From: a virus
Length of the DNA: 36,856 nucleotides
Virus record (IMG/VR): IMGVR_UViG_3300024255_000072
Span: 1-36,856 of that record
Direction: 5' to 3' (one strand)
Below are positions 6,461 to 13,147 of the stretch, piece after piece (the stretch's first letter is position 1; each line of letters opens with the position of its first letter). The notes under the pieces are model-generated. The model worked only from the letters and a program-made list of their open reading frames with translations, was not told the DNA's origin and did no database searches. Position numbers and translations under genes: made by a program.

Positions 6461-6547
6461 ATGATAGAATTATTAGGCATTACATTACTTGTTGCGTTCG
6501 TACAGAATGGCGACTTGTTCTCACTATGTATATCGGGGTGTTCATAA
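6461..6547 (+). CDS. Possible 28-residue hydrophobic peptide
   Basis: A frame too short for standard gene calls, running from the ATG at 6461 to TAA at 6545-6547, one base before the RNase H start. Translation gives MIELLGITLLVAFVQNGDLF and then SLCISGCS: a single hydrophobic stretch (residues 3-14) that could span or enter a membrane, with two cysteines near the end. An AAAGG site lies about eight bases upstream. It is the first possible translation product after the 6403 promoter. It could be a small membrane peptide or a leader that couples translation to RNase H; the evidence is only positional and compositional. Confidence 0.4.
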   Translation: MIELLGITLLVAFVQNGDLFSLCISGCS

Positions 6548-6548
6548 T

Positions 6549-7532
6549 ATGACAACTTATGTATTAGTAGATACCGCTAACACGTTCTTTAGAGCTCGAC
6601 ATGTAGTACGTGGCGATTTAGATACTAAAGTAGGTATGGCACTACACATTACACTTAACAGTGTTAAGAAAGCATGGAATGACTTCGATGCTGACCATGT
6701 TGTGTTTTGTTTAGAAGGTCGTAGCTGGCGTAAAGATTATTATGAGCCTTACAAGCGTAATAGGCAAGTTGCACGAGATGCACTTACACAACGTGAGCAA
6801 GAAGAAGATACAGCGTTTTGGGAAATCTTTGACGAGTTTAAAAACTTTGTTACAGACAAGACTAATTGTACTGTTATGCGTGATCCGCAACTAGAAGCAG
6901 ATGATCTTATTGCAGGCTGGGTACAAGCACACCCTAATGACAATCATGTTATTATTAGTACTGACGGCGACTTTGCACAACTTATTGCACCTAACTGTAA
7001 ACAATACAACGGTGTTAGTAATACTACAATTACACACGAAGGCTACTTTACAGACAAGGGCGATCGTGTAATTGACAAGAAGACTAAAGAGGAGAAGCCT
7101 GCACCTGATCCTGCATTTATGTTGTTTGAGAAGTGTATGCGTGGTGACACTAGTGATAACGTGTTTAGTGCGTATCCAGGTGTACGCAAGAAAGGCACTA
7201 AGAACAAAGTTGGCCTTATCGAAGCATACGAAGATAAGAACACTAAAGGCTACAACTGGAATAATATGATGTTACAACGTTGGACAGATCATAACGGTGA
7301 AGAACATCGTGTACTAGACGACTACAATCGTAATGTTGTACTATGTGATTTGACTGCACAACCTGCAGACATTAGAGAGATAATTAATAATACTATTGCA
7401 GAAGTAGAACCTAAAGAGATAGCACAAGTTGGTATGCGTCTTATGAAGTTCTGTGCTAAATGGGATATGCAACGTATTGCAGATCAGGCAGCATCTTATG
7501 CAACACCATTACAAGCGAGGTATCCTAAATGA
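6549..7532 (+). CDS. rnh: RNase H / 5'-3' exonuclease of FEN-1 family (T4 Rnh-like)
   Basis: A 327-residue nuclease expected to remove RNA primers and flaps during phage DNA replication. The acidic metal site is visible in order: D8 (VLVDTANTFF), E56 (FCLEGRSWRKDYYEPYKRNR, with the basic arch residues), E116/D118/D119 (LEADDLIAGW), D139 and D141 (STDGDF), and D200/D203 in RGDTSDNVFSAYPGVRKKG, the start of the helix-hairpin-helix-like DNA-binding part. The ATG at 6549 is preferred over the in-frame one at 6489, which would add 20 unrelated residues and read through the small peptide. The stop overlaps the next start in an ATGA. Confidence 0.9.
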   Translation: MTTYVLVDTANTFFRARHVVRGDLDTKVGMALHITLNSVKKAWNDFDADHVVFCLEGRSWRKDYYEPYKRNRQVARDALTQREQEEDTAFWEIFDEFKNFVTDKTNCTVMRDPQLEADDLIAGWVQAHPNDNHVIISTDGDFAQLIAPNCKQYNGVSNTTITHEGYFTDKGDRVIDKKTKEEKPAPDPAFMLFEKCMRGDTSDNVFSAYPGVRKKGTKNKVGLIEAYEDKNTKGYNWNNMMLQRWTDHNGEEHRVLDDYNRNVVLCDLTAQPADIREIINNTIAEVEPKEIAQVGMRLMKFCAKWDMQRIADQAASYATPLQARYPK

Positions 7533-8002
7533 TAAAAACTAAAACTATTCTAAAAGATAAATTTTGGATCTTAGAAGATAACGGTGTACGTGTTGGGACA
7601 ATATCATTGGCGGACGAAAATCGTTTTATGGTTAGTGGAACACAAGGTACAACATATTTTGATAGTAAAAAAGCACTAAAAAAGACGTTTGGTAATAATG
7701 TATTAATAAACGAAGTTAGTACAACTGAATCTGTTAACATTGATAAAGAAGCATACGGTTATCCTACAAGCACAGCACCATTTAATCCAATGTTAGATGT
7801 TCAACGAAAACTTCCATTATTTACTAAAAGTAAAAAATCAAAAAGTTTATATTGTGCAGGTTACTATATTATTCACTTTGATAAAGGTTGGGTTAAAAGT
7901 TTTTGTCCTAAACTAATTACTGTAGAACGTTACGAATCTCAAGGTCCGTTTAAAACAGATATTGAAATGAGATCAGCACTGAGTAAAGCAAATGCAAAAT
8001 GA
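7529..8002 (+). CDS. Conserved phage protein, unknown function
   Basis: A 157-residue protein with a beta-rich N-terminus (KFWILEDNGVRVGTISLADE). A central segment has the GYPTSTAPFNPMLD motif, then KLPLFTKSKKSKSLYCAGYY and GWVKSFCPKLITVERYESQG. The conserved-looking cysteines and aromatic clusters suggest a folded domain that might bind nucleic acid or a ligand. Coupled by ATGA to the RNase H gene, so a replication-linked role is possible. I do not recognise a named family. Confidence 0.72.
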   Translation: MIKTKTILKDKFWILEDNGVRVGTISLADENRFMVSGTQGTTYFDSKKALKKTFGNNVLINEVSTTESVNIDKEAYGYPTSTAPFNPMLDVQRKLPLFTKSKKSKSLYCAGYYIIHFDKGWVKSFCPKLITVERYESQGPFKTDIEMRSALSKANAK

Positions 8003-8228
8003 TCCTTTAAATACTGCACCGATACAGCAGTTCATACAACAAGTTAAAAATGCAGATCTAAGTAATTCTAAAGAAGTTAAGTTAAGTATTACACAAGCAA
8101 AAAACTTAGCATATACATTAGGTACTGTAATGGCAAGACTAGAAGGCGACCTTGAAAGATACGTAAAGGAGAACTCTAGTGGCGGAACAGTTGAAGTTCA
8201 GTTAGACGGCGGCACTGACTGGAAGTAA
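7992..8228 (+). CDS. Small helical conserved phage protein, unknown function
   Basis: A 78-residue protein. Residues 8-60 are predicted helical (IQQFIQQVKNADLS, then SITQAKNLAYTLGTVMARLE), and the C-terminus is short and polar with EVQLDGGTDWK. It overlaps the upstream gene by 11 bases and is the last gene of the RNase H unit before a late-type promoter motif. No known domain; a coiled-coil adaptor is one possibility. Confidence 0.7.
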   Translation: MQNDPLNTAPIQQFIQQVKNADLSNSKEVKLSITQAKNLAYTLGTVMARLEGDLERYVKENSSGGTVEVQLDGGTDWK

Positions 8229-8252
8229 AGTACACACTTAACTATAAAAAGA

Positions 8253-8261
8253 GATAAATAT
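8253..8261 (+). promoter_or_regulatory. Candidate T4-like late promoter
   Basis: GATAAATAT resembles the T4 late promoter TATAAATA and the three other RATAAATAY sites in this window, with no TTGACA-like box in front. It lies 31 bases before the ATG at 8292, in a short non-coding gap that also holds the AAGGAG ribosome site (8277-8282). Confidence 0.5.
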
Positions 8262-8291
8262 ATGCGTATATAATTTAAGGAGTATACGCAA

Positions 8292-8582
8292 ATGAGTAGG
8301 CCAAAACCAACTGTACTTTTAGAACATATTGATAAAAAAACATATAGAGCAGAACAAGTATTAGATGCAGATGCTATATGGGCAGTGTTCTACAATAATA
8401 AGCCTTTTAACTTAAAGAGTCTAAACTCTATTACAAATTATCCTGGCCCAAAATATAAGAAGGTATCATTCTCTAATCCCGGTCATGCACATAACTTAGC
8501 ATTAAAATTAAACGACATGTTTAATACTGACGAATTTGCGGTATATAAGTTAACAGCAGGTGAATTAGAAAACGAAGAATGA
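8292..8582 (+). CDS. Conserved phage protein, unknown function
   Basis: A 96-residue protein with a beta/alpha pattern: TVLLEHIDKKTYRAEQVLDA, then WAVFYNNKPFNLKSLNS, a PGPKYKKVSFSNPGHAHN loop and a final helix, NLALKLNDMF. It has a good AAGGAG ribosome site. It overlaps the next gene by four bases (ATGA). Unrecognised; the KKVSF and GHAHN segments suggest a small alpha/beta fold, possibly nucleic-acid-binding. Confidence 0.72.
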   Translation: MSRPKPTVLLEHIDKKTYRAEQVLDADAIWAVFYNNKPFNLKSLNSITNYPGPKYKKVSFSNPGHAHNLALKLNDMFNTDEFAVYKLTAGELENEE

Positions 8583-8959
8583 ACTGGAAAGAAACATATA
8601 CAAAAATCTTTCTCAATCAATTAGGTAAGACTTCAAACGAGTTAAGCGTTAAAGAGTTTATGCCGCTTTGGTGGAAGAATACTAGAGACTCCGGAGGATT
8701 GAGACTGACTGACTGCGGCTTTGATGTCTTAACCGAAATTGACTTAGCGTCATACGAAGTACCGTATCCTAAAGATATGCCTCTTACTACTCAAGTTATT
8801 ATCTTTTTAGACAAATTTATAGACTGTCCTTACTACATTACCAATAGAGCAATACACGTAACGAGCGAAAAGAAGGCAATGGAACTGCATCTTTTTAGTG
8901 GAGACTTACGTAAATACGGCTTAACCAAAGCAATGAATCGTCAAAATAAATTTAATTAA
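8579..8959 (+). CDS. Conserved phage protein, unknown function
   Basis: A 126-residue protein with distinctive motifs FMPLWWKNTRDSGGLRLTD (28-46) and PYYITNRAIHV followed by ELHLFSGDLRKYGLTKAMN near the end. The pattern resembles short proteins found repeatedly in marine T4-like phages without a function. It is coupled to the gene upstream by ATGA and followed by a sigma70 promoter for the AAA+ ATPase gene, so it ends this transcription unit. Confidence 0.72.
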   Translation: MNWKETYTKIFLNQLGKTSNELSVKEFMPLWWKNTRDSGGLRLTDCGFDVLTEIDLASYEVPYPKDMPLTTQVIIFLDKFIDCPYYITNRAIHVTSEKKAMELHLFSGDLRKYGLTKAMNRQNKFN

Positions 8960-8973
8960 TTCTTTAAAAGAGG

Positions 8974-9002
8974 TTGACTTCCTACTTGTCTGAGCGTATA
9001 CT
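8974..9002 (+). promoter_or_regulatory. Sigma70-type promoter for MoxR-like ATPase gene
   Basis: TTGACT (8974-8979), 17 bases, then TATACT (8997-9002): one mismatch from consensus in each box. The transcription start should lie near 9009, upstream of the chosen ATG at 9057. Confidence 0.75.
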
Positions 9003-9056
9003 ATATACATAGTAAGAAATTACTTAGCACTGATAATGACAAATGAGGAATACAAC

Positions 9057-10145
9057 ATGGAAAATACAGCCATTCGAACTGTAAGCCCTAACAAGGCAAA
9101 AACTAGCATTAAACATGCTATGAAAAAGAAGCGTCCAATCTTTCTTTGGGGGCCTCCAGGTATTGGTAAATCTGAAGTAGTTGAACAAATTACTAATGAT
9201 ATGCCCAATTCACACTTAATTGATATTCGACTATCGCTATGGGAACCTACAGATATTAAAGGTATTCCGTATTTTGATAGTAACTCGGGTACAATGGTAT
9301 GGGGTGCACCTAGTGAATTACCAAGTGAAGAATTTGCAAAACAATACGACAATATTGTATTGTTCTTAGACGAAATGAATTCGGCAGCACCTAGTGTACA
9401 AGCGGCAGCATACCAATTAATTCTTAATCGTCGTGTAGGACAATACAAACTGCCAGACAATGTAATGATTATTGCGGCAGGTAACCGTGACGCTGACAAA
9501 GGTGTCACGTATAGAATGCCAGCACCGTTAGCTAACCGTTTTGTTCACTTAGAACTTTCAGTTAGTTTTCCAGACTGGTTTGAATGGGCAGTTAACAATA
9601 ATATACACAAAGATGTTGTAGGTTACTTACAGTTTAGTAAGAAAGACTTATACGACTTTGATCCTAAAAGCCCTTCACGTTCGTTTGCTACTCCACGTAC
9701 ATGGACATTTGTAAGCGAATTATTAGAAGACGAACTGGATACTGAAACTACTACAGATTTAGTATCAGGTTCAGTTGGTGAAGGACTTGCTATTAAGTTT
9801 ATGGCACACCGTAAAGTAGCGGCATCTATGCCTAACCCAAGTGACATTTTGTCAGGAAAGGTTAAAGAGTTGAAACAGACAGAAATCAGTGCAATGTATT
9901 CCTTAACTGTTTCACTATGCTACGAACTAAAAGAAGCGTCAGACGCAAACGATAAGAAGTTTGATGATAAAGTTAATAACTTTTTGCGCTTTGCAATGGA
10001 TAACTTTGAGACTGAGTTAGTTGTAATGGGTGTTAAAGTAGCACTCACTCAGTATGCATTGCCCATTGATCCAGACGAAGTAGAATGCTTTGATGAATTC
10101 CACGATCGTTATGGTAAGTATATTAAGGCAGCACAACAGTCTTAA
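9057..10145 (+). CDS. MoxR-type AAA+ ATPase
   Basis: A 362-residue ATPase. Walker A is GPPGIGKS (32-39), Walker B is VLFLDE (101-106), followed by N-S-A-A-P-S and then the sensor-like IIAAGNRD and arginine-finger-like ANRFVHLEL segments. MoxR ATPases usually remodel or load cofactors onto a partner with a von Willebrand A domain, and such a partner is the next gene. I chose ATG 9057 because GAGGAA (9045-9050) lies six bases upstream; the ATG at 9036 has no ribosome site. The gene has its own promoter and its own terminator, so it is not simply co-transcribed with its partner. Confidence 0.88.
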   Translation: MENTAIRTVSPNKAKTSIKHAMKKKRPIFLWGPPGIGKSEVVEQITNDMPNSHLIDIRLSLWEPTDIKGIPYFDSNSGTMVWGAPSELPSEEFAKQYDNIVLFLDEMNSAAPSVQAAAYQLILNRRVGQYKLPDNVMIIAAGNRDADKGVTYRMPAPLANRFVHLELSVSFPDWFEWAVNNNIHKDVVGYLQFSKKDLYDFDPKSPSRSFATPRTWTFVSELLEDELDTETTTDLVSGSVGEGLAIKFMAHRKVAASMPNPSDILSGKVKELKQTEISAMYSLTVSLCYELKEASDANDKKFDDKVNNFLRFAMDNFETELVVMGVKVALTQYALPIDPDEVECFDEFHDRYGKYIKAAQQS

Positions 10146-10160
10146 TAGGTGTGTTGGGTT

Positions 10161-10186
10161 TGGGCGATCCCGTAAAAAATCGCCCA
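10161..10186 (+). terminator. Intrinsic terminator after ATPase gene
   Basis: TGGGCGAT (10161-10168) pairs with ATCGCCCA (10179-10186), an 8-base-pair GC-rich stem with a 10-base loop. A mixed T-rich tail (ATTCTTCTT) follows. It lies 15 bases after the ATPase stop codon and just before the promoter at 10194, which is good placement despite the imperfect U tract. Confidence 0.7.
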
Positions 10187-10193
10187 ATTCTTC

Positions 10194-10222
10194 TTGACAT
10201 TATTAGTAAATAATAGTATAAT
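10194..10222 (+). promoter_or_regulatory. Sigma70-type promoter for VWA/metallopeptidase-like gene
   Basis: Perfect TTGACA (10194-10199) and TATAAT (10217-10222) with a 17-base spacer. The expected start near 10229 lies downstream of the ATG at 10225, which rules out that ATG and supports 10258 as the real start. Confidence 0.87.
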
Positions 10223-10257
10223 ATATGTATAGAAAGCAACAAAGTGAGAGGCACAAT

Positions 10258-11616
10258 ATGTTAGATTTTTTACCACAGCATGTAGCAATGCAAATGTCTA
10301 CAGAAAAAACTGCAAGTAAACTAAAGAATTGGCAGCCTGATCCTAATATTACTCCAGAACAACTAGAAGAAATGCGTGTAGAAGTATATGACCGCATTAT
10401 TGTTGCTCGTGTAGGTTTGCTGTTGCGACATCCATTCTTTGGCAATATGGCTACACGTTTACGCATTTTAGCCGCAGATGACTGGTTACCCACTGCCGCT
10501 GTAGACGGTCGCAACCTCTACTATAATACTCAATTCTTTAATGCAATGAATAATAAAGAAATTGAGTTTGTTGTTGCACATGAAATTTTACATATGGTAT
10601 TTGATCACTTAGGACGCAGAGATGATCGTAATCCTATGTTATACAATATTGCTGCCGACTACAAAGTAAACAACTTATTAGTCCGTGACCGTATTGGCGA
10701 AAAGCCTAAAATTGTAGATTGCTTTCAAGACTTTCAATATGATGCAGATACGTCAGAAGAGATCTATGACAAATTGTTTGAAAAAGCAAAACAAAATATG
10801 GAAGATTTTTTAGAGCAACTTGCTAGTGAAGGTGAAATGCTCGACGAACATTTAGATGATGGAAGCGACACCGACGGCGAACAAGGCGAAGAAGAAAAAG
10901 ATGTAAACGGTAATAATGTTTCTAAAAAACGTCCTAAATTTAGCAAAGAAGAAATGGCTAAGATCAAAGACGAAATTAAAGAAGGAATGATGACTGCCGC
11001 ACAGGCCGCTGGTGCTGGAAATACACCAGGTGAAATTACTCGAATGATCCAAGAACTCACAGAGCCTAAAATGAACTGGCGTGAGATTTTACAGCAACAA
11101 ATACAGTCAACTATTAAGAATGATTTTACATTTAGTCGTCCAAATCGTAAAGGTTGGCATACAGGTGCTATACTACCAGGACAAGACTTTGACGAGACAA
11201 TTGATATATCTGTTGGTATTGATATGTCAGGTTCAATTGGTAACTCACAAGCAACAGACTTTTTAAGTGAAGTACAAGGTATTATGGATCAGTATCAAGA
11301 CTATAATATAAAAGTATGGTGCTTCGATACTAAAGTTTACAACGAACAAGATTTTACTTCTGACAATGGCGAAATATTACAAGACTATGAAATTGTTGGC
11401 GGTGGTGGCACTGACTTTATGGCTAACTGGACGTATATGAAGGAAAACGATATTGTTCCTAAAAAGTTTATTATGTTTACAGACGGTTATGCGTGGGATA
11501 GTTGGGGTGAAGAAGATTACTGTGATACTATCTTTCTTATTCATTCACATCATGATAAGAATATACAGGCACCATTTGGCACCACACTAAGATATGAGGA
11601 AGCTCTTGCCGCATAA
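10258..11616 (+). CDS. VWA-domain protein with N-terminal HExxH metallopeptidase-like domain
   Basis: A 452-residue protein, the likely partner of the MoxR ATPase. The N-terminal domain has the zinc motif HEILH at 108-112, in EFVVAHEILHMVFDH, as in predicted VWA-associated metallopeptidases (DUF2201/PF13203 type). An acidic disordered linker covers about 190-225 (many D and E). The C-terminal VWA-like domain carries the metal-dependent adhesion motif D322-M-S324-G-S326, a GGGGTDF loop (T385, D386) and D409 in MFTDGY. The start at 10258 has a GAGAGG ribosome site and lies downstream of the expected transcript start. Such pairs may assemble or release protein complexes; proteolytic activity is not proven. 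Confidence 0.85.
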   Translation: MLDFLPQHVAMQMSTEKTASKLKNWQPDPNITPEQLEEMRVEVYDRIIVARVGLLLRHPFFGNMATRLRILAADDWLPTAAVDGRNLYYNTQFFNAMNNKEIEFVVAHEILHMVFDHLGRRDDRNPMLYNIAADYKVNNLLVRDRIGEKPKIVDCFQDFQYDADTSEEIYDKLFEKAKQNMEDFLEQLASEGEMLDEHLDDGSDTDGEQGEEEKDVNGNNVSKKRPKFSKEEMAKIKDEIKEGMMTAAQAAGAGNTPGEITRMIQELTEPKMNWREILQQQIQSTIKNDFTFSRPNRKGWHTGAILPGQDFDETIDISVGIDMSGSIGNSQATDFLSEVQGIMDQYQDYNIKVWCFDTKVYNEQDFTSDNGEILQDYEIVGGGGTDFMANWTYMKENDIVPKKFIMFTDGYAWDSWGEEDYCDTIFLIHSHHDKNIQAPFGTTLRYEEALAA

Positions 11617-11893
11617 ACTAAAAGAGCCAAATGTATTAAATTTATTTGATGCACGTAAGTCGAATACTATTGTTCCGTACTTTGAATACATAGCCATTCC
11701 TTACACCTATAACATCGAAGAATCATTAAATAAATGGATACTAAAGCATTTAAAAGGTCGATACTTTGTAGGAACTACTATTGATATTTCAACAAATTCT
11801 AACAAAGTAGAAACACTAATAAAAGTGGGCTTTGAAGACTCAAAAGAAATGAGTTATTTCATGTTAGCCTGTCCACTTTTAAAGTACAAATAA
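11594..11893 (+). CDS. Conserved phage protein, unknown function
   Basis: A 99-residue protein overlapping the end of the VWA gene by 23 bases. Recognisable segments are VPYFEYIAIPYTYNIEESLN, WILKHLKGRYFVGTTI and the end MSYFMLACPLLKYK. The aromatic strands and GRYFVG turn suggest a compact alpha/beta fold. No strong ribosome site precedes the ATG, so translation is probably coupled to the gene upstream. I know of no function. Confidence 0.7.
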   Translation: MRKLLPHKLKEPNVLNLFDARKSNTIVPYFEYIAIPYTYNIEESLNKWILKHLKGRYFVGTTIDISTNSNKVETLIKVGFEDSKEMSYFMLACPLLKYK

Positions 11894-11932
11894 CAAAGTA
11901 CATATAATTAATTATACACAAGGAGAAAACTT

Positions 11933-12178
11933 ATGGCTGATGAACAAAAAAACGTAGAACAAGAAGCACCACAATCGCAAGCACCAGAGGCGCAGGCGGC
12001 TGAACTAACAGTGCAAGACTTGACTGCAATTAAACAGATTATTGATGTTGCAAGCTCGCGTGGAGCGTTTAAAGCAAACGAAATGGCTGTTGTAGGTACA
12101 ACATATAACAAATTGGAATCTTTCTTAGGTGCTGTGGCAGCGCAACAGGAACCCCAGGAAGAACCTAAAGGAGAGTAA
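11933..12178 (+). CDS. Small conserved phage protein, unknown function
   Basis: An 81-residue protein. The first 25 residues are a Q, A and E-rich disordered leader. Then comes a conserved-looking core, LTVQDLTAIKQIIDVASSRG, followed by AFKANEMAVVGTTYNKLESF, and a Q/E/P-rich tail. An AAGGAG site lies before the ATG. The core is probably two helices. Similar small acidic proteins occur near structural genes in marine T4-like phages; I infer a virion or assembly role without direct proof. Confidence 0.75.
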   Translation: MADEQKNVEQEAPQSQAPEAQAAELTVQDLTAIKQIIDVASSRGAFKANEMAVVGTTYNKLESFLGAVAAQQEPQEEPKGE

Positions 12179-12180
12179 TT

Positions 12181-12798
12181 ATGGCTCTAAAACACGTAGG
12201 AAGAGTTGCCAACACAGGCAAAAAAGTATTAGTTGCATATAGAGTGGTTCCTGGAGAACCTGACTCATGCTTAGTAATACCAACACAAGCACTTGATGCG
12301 GCACAACACGACTCTGCTATTAAAGTAGTAGAATCAAACGCAGGTCAAAATGCATACGAACTAGCAGAAGCAATGTCTCGTACTACATTACCAGACGGCA
12401 TGAATATGTTAGTAGGAATGCAAAAGTATGGTAAGATGGTTAAAGCAAAAACTGACACAATTGAAATGACTCCTGACAGTAAAAGCATTGTTAACTTAGC
12501 AGAACTTAACAAAATGATTGCTGAACAAAAAGGTGTAACAGTTGCAGACTTAGCATTAAAAGGCGGAGATGGTAAAACTGTACAACCTAAAGATTCAGGT
12601 CCAGCAATTAACCCATTAGACACTTATAGTTCAAATACACCCACATCAGACGGTGTCTTAACTGACGAAGATTTGGCAGCACAATATCGTTCACAAGCTG
12701 ATGCTCTATTTAAAGAAGCAAAGGTATTAAGAGAACAAGCAGAGGAACTGGTTCCCACAAAGAAAAAGTCCAAAGCCAGTGCCAAAACCGCCCAATAA
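12181..12798 (+). CDS. Conserved phage protein, unknown function
   Basis: A 205-residue protein. The N-terminal half is folded: MALKHVGRVANTGKKVLVAY, then RVVPGEPDSCLVIPTQALD, a helical ELAEAMSRTTLPDGMNML segment, and LNKMIAEQKGVTVADLALKG at about 119-138. The C-terminal third is low-complexity, with a helix (QYRSQADALFKEAKVLREQ) and a lysine-rich end. It starts two bases after the preceding stop with an AAAGGAGAG site, and the next gene overlaps its end by 20 bases. It recurs beside the small acidic gene before it, so the two may act together; the role is unknown. Confidence 0.75.
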   Translation: MALKHVGRVANTGKKVLVAYRVVPGEPDSCLVIPTQALDAAQHDSAIKVVESNAGQNAYELAEAMSRTTLPDGMNMLVGMQKYGKMVKAKTDTIEMTPDSKSIVNLAELNKMIAEQKGVTVADLALKGGDGKTVQPKDSGPAINPLDTYSSNTPTSDGVLTDEDLAAQYRSQADALFKEAKVLREQAEELVPTKKKSKASAKTAQ

Positions 12799-13093
12799 GA
12801 AACTTCCACAAGAAGTAATTAATCATTGGCCCGAGGTATTCGAAGATGTTGACATAGACGTTGTCCCTCTCGAATACCTCGAATCAGTACGAGTTGAATT
12901 TAAAGACGGCAAGATTTGGGATATAGATATTAATACCCAAAAGAACAAAGTTGAGGATTTAGAAAAATCTTTAGATGATTTGTTTGATCAGTATCAAGAT
13001 CACATCAAAAATGTTGATTTTAGACTCAATACCAAACGAGTCAAACAAGACATTACAACAAGAACAAGAAAATTTCTAAAGCTGAGAAGATAG
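12779..13093 (+). CDS. Conserved phage protein, unknown function, GTG start
   Basis: A 104-residue protein starting at a GTG inside the end of the preceding gene (20-base overlap). The core, LPQEVINHWPEVFEDVDIDV, then VPLEYLESVRVEFKDGKIWD, looks like a small beta-hairpin domain. The end is basic (NTKRVKQDITTRTRKFLKLR), which could bind nucleic acid or capsid. It is the last gene before the late promoter of the fibre gene. No named family recognised. Confidence 0.72.
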   Translation: MPKPPNKKLPQEVINHWPEVFEDVDIDVVPLEYLESVRVEFKDGKIWDIDINTQKNKVEDLEKSLDDLFDQYQDHIKNVDFRLNTKRVKQDITTRTRKFLKLRR

Positions 13094-13101
13094 TTCAGAT
13101 G

Positions 13102-13110
13102 GATAAATAC
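13102..13110 (+). promoter_or_regulatory. Candidate T4-like late promoter for tail-fibre gene
   Basis: GATAAATAC lies 9 bases after the preceding stop and 38 bases before the fibre ATG at 13148. It matches the RATAAATAY form seen before two structural genes on the other strand. A CAGGAG ribosome site follows at about 13133-13138. Confidence 0.6.
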
Positions 13111-13147
13111 TAATAACAAATAAACATGTTATCAGGAGTTAACTAGA

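Noticed and set aside
6489-6548. Longer N-terminus for the RNase H protein
   Set aside because: The extra 20 residues are unlike the family, lack a ribosome site and overlap the small hydrophobic frame; ATG 6549 gives the expected V-L-V-D start.
9020-9508. - strand open frame opposite the MoxR ATPase gene
   Set aside because: Fully covered by the Walker A/Walker B coding frame on the + strand; no start signals.
10225-10257. Longer N-terminus for the VWA protein
   Set aside because: The ATG at 10225 would lie upstream of the expected transcript start from the 10194 promoter, whereas 10258 has a GAGAGG ribosome site.
11903-11908. TATAAT before the gene at 11933, as a further sigma70 promoter
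   Set aside because: No TTGACA-like box lies 16-18 bases upstream (the sequence there is TAAAGT), and the region is generally AT-rich.
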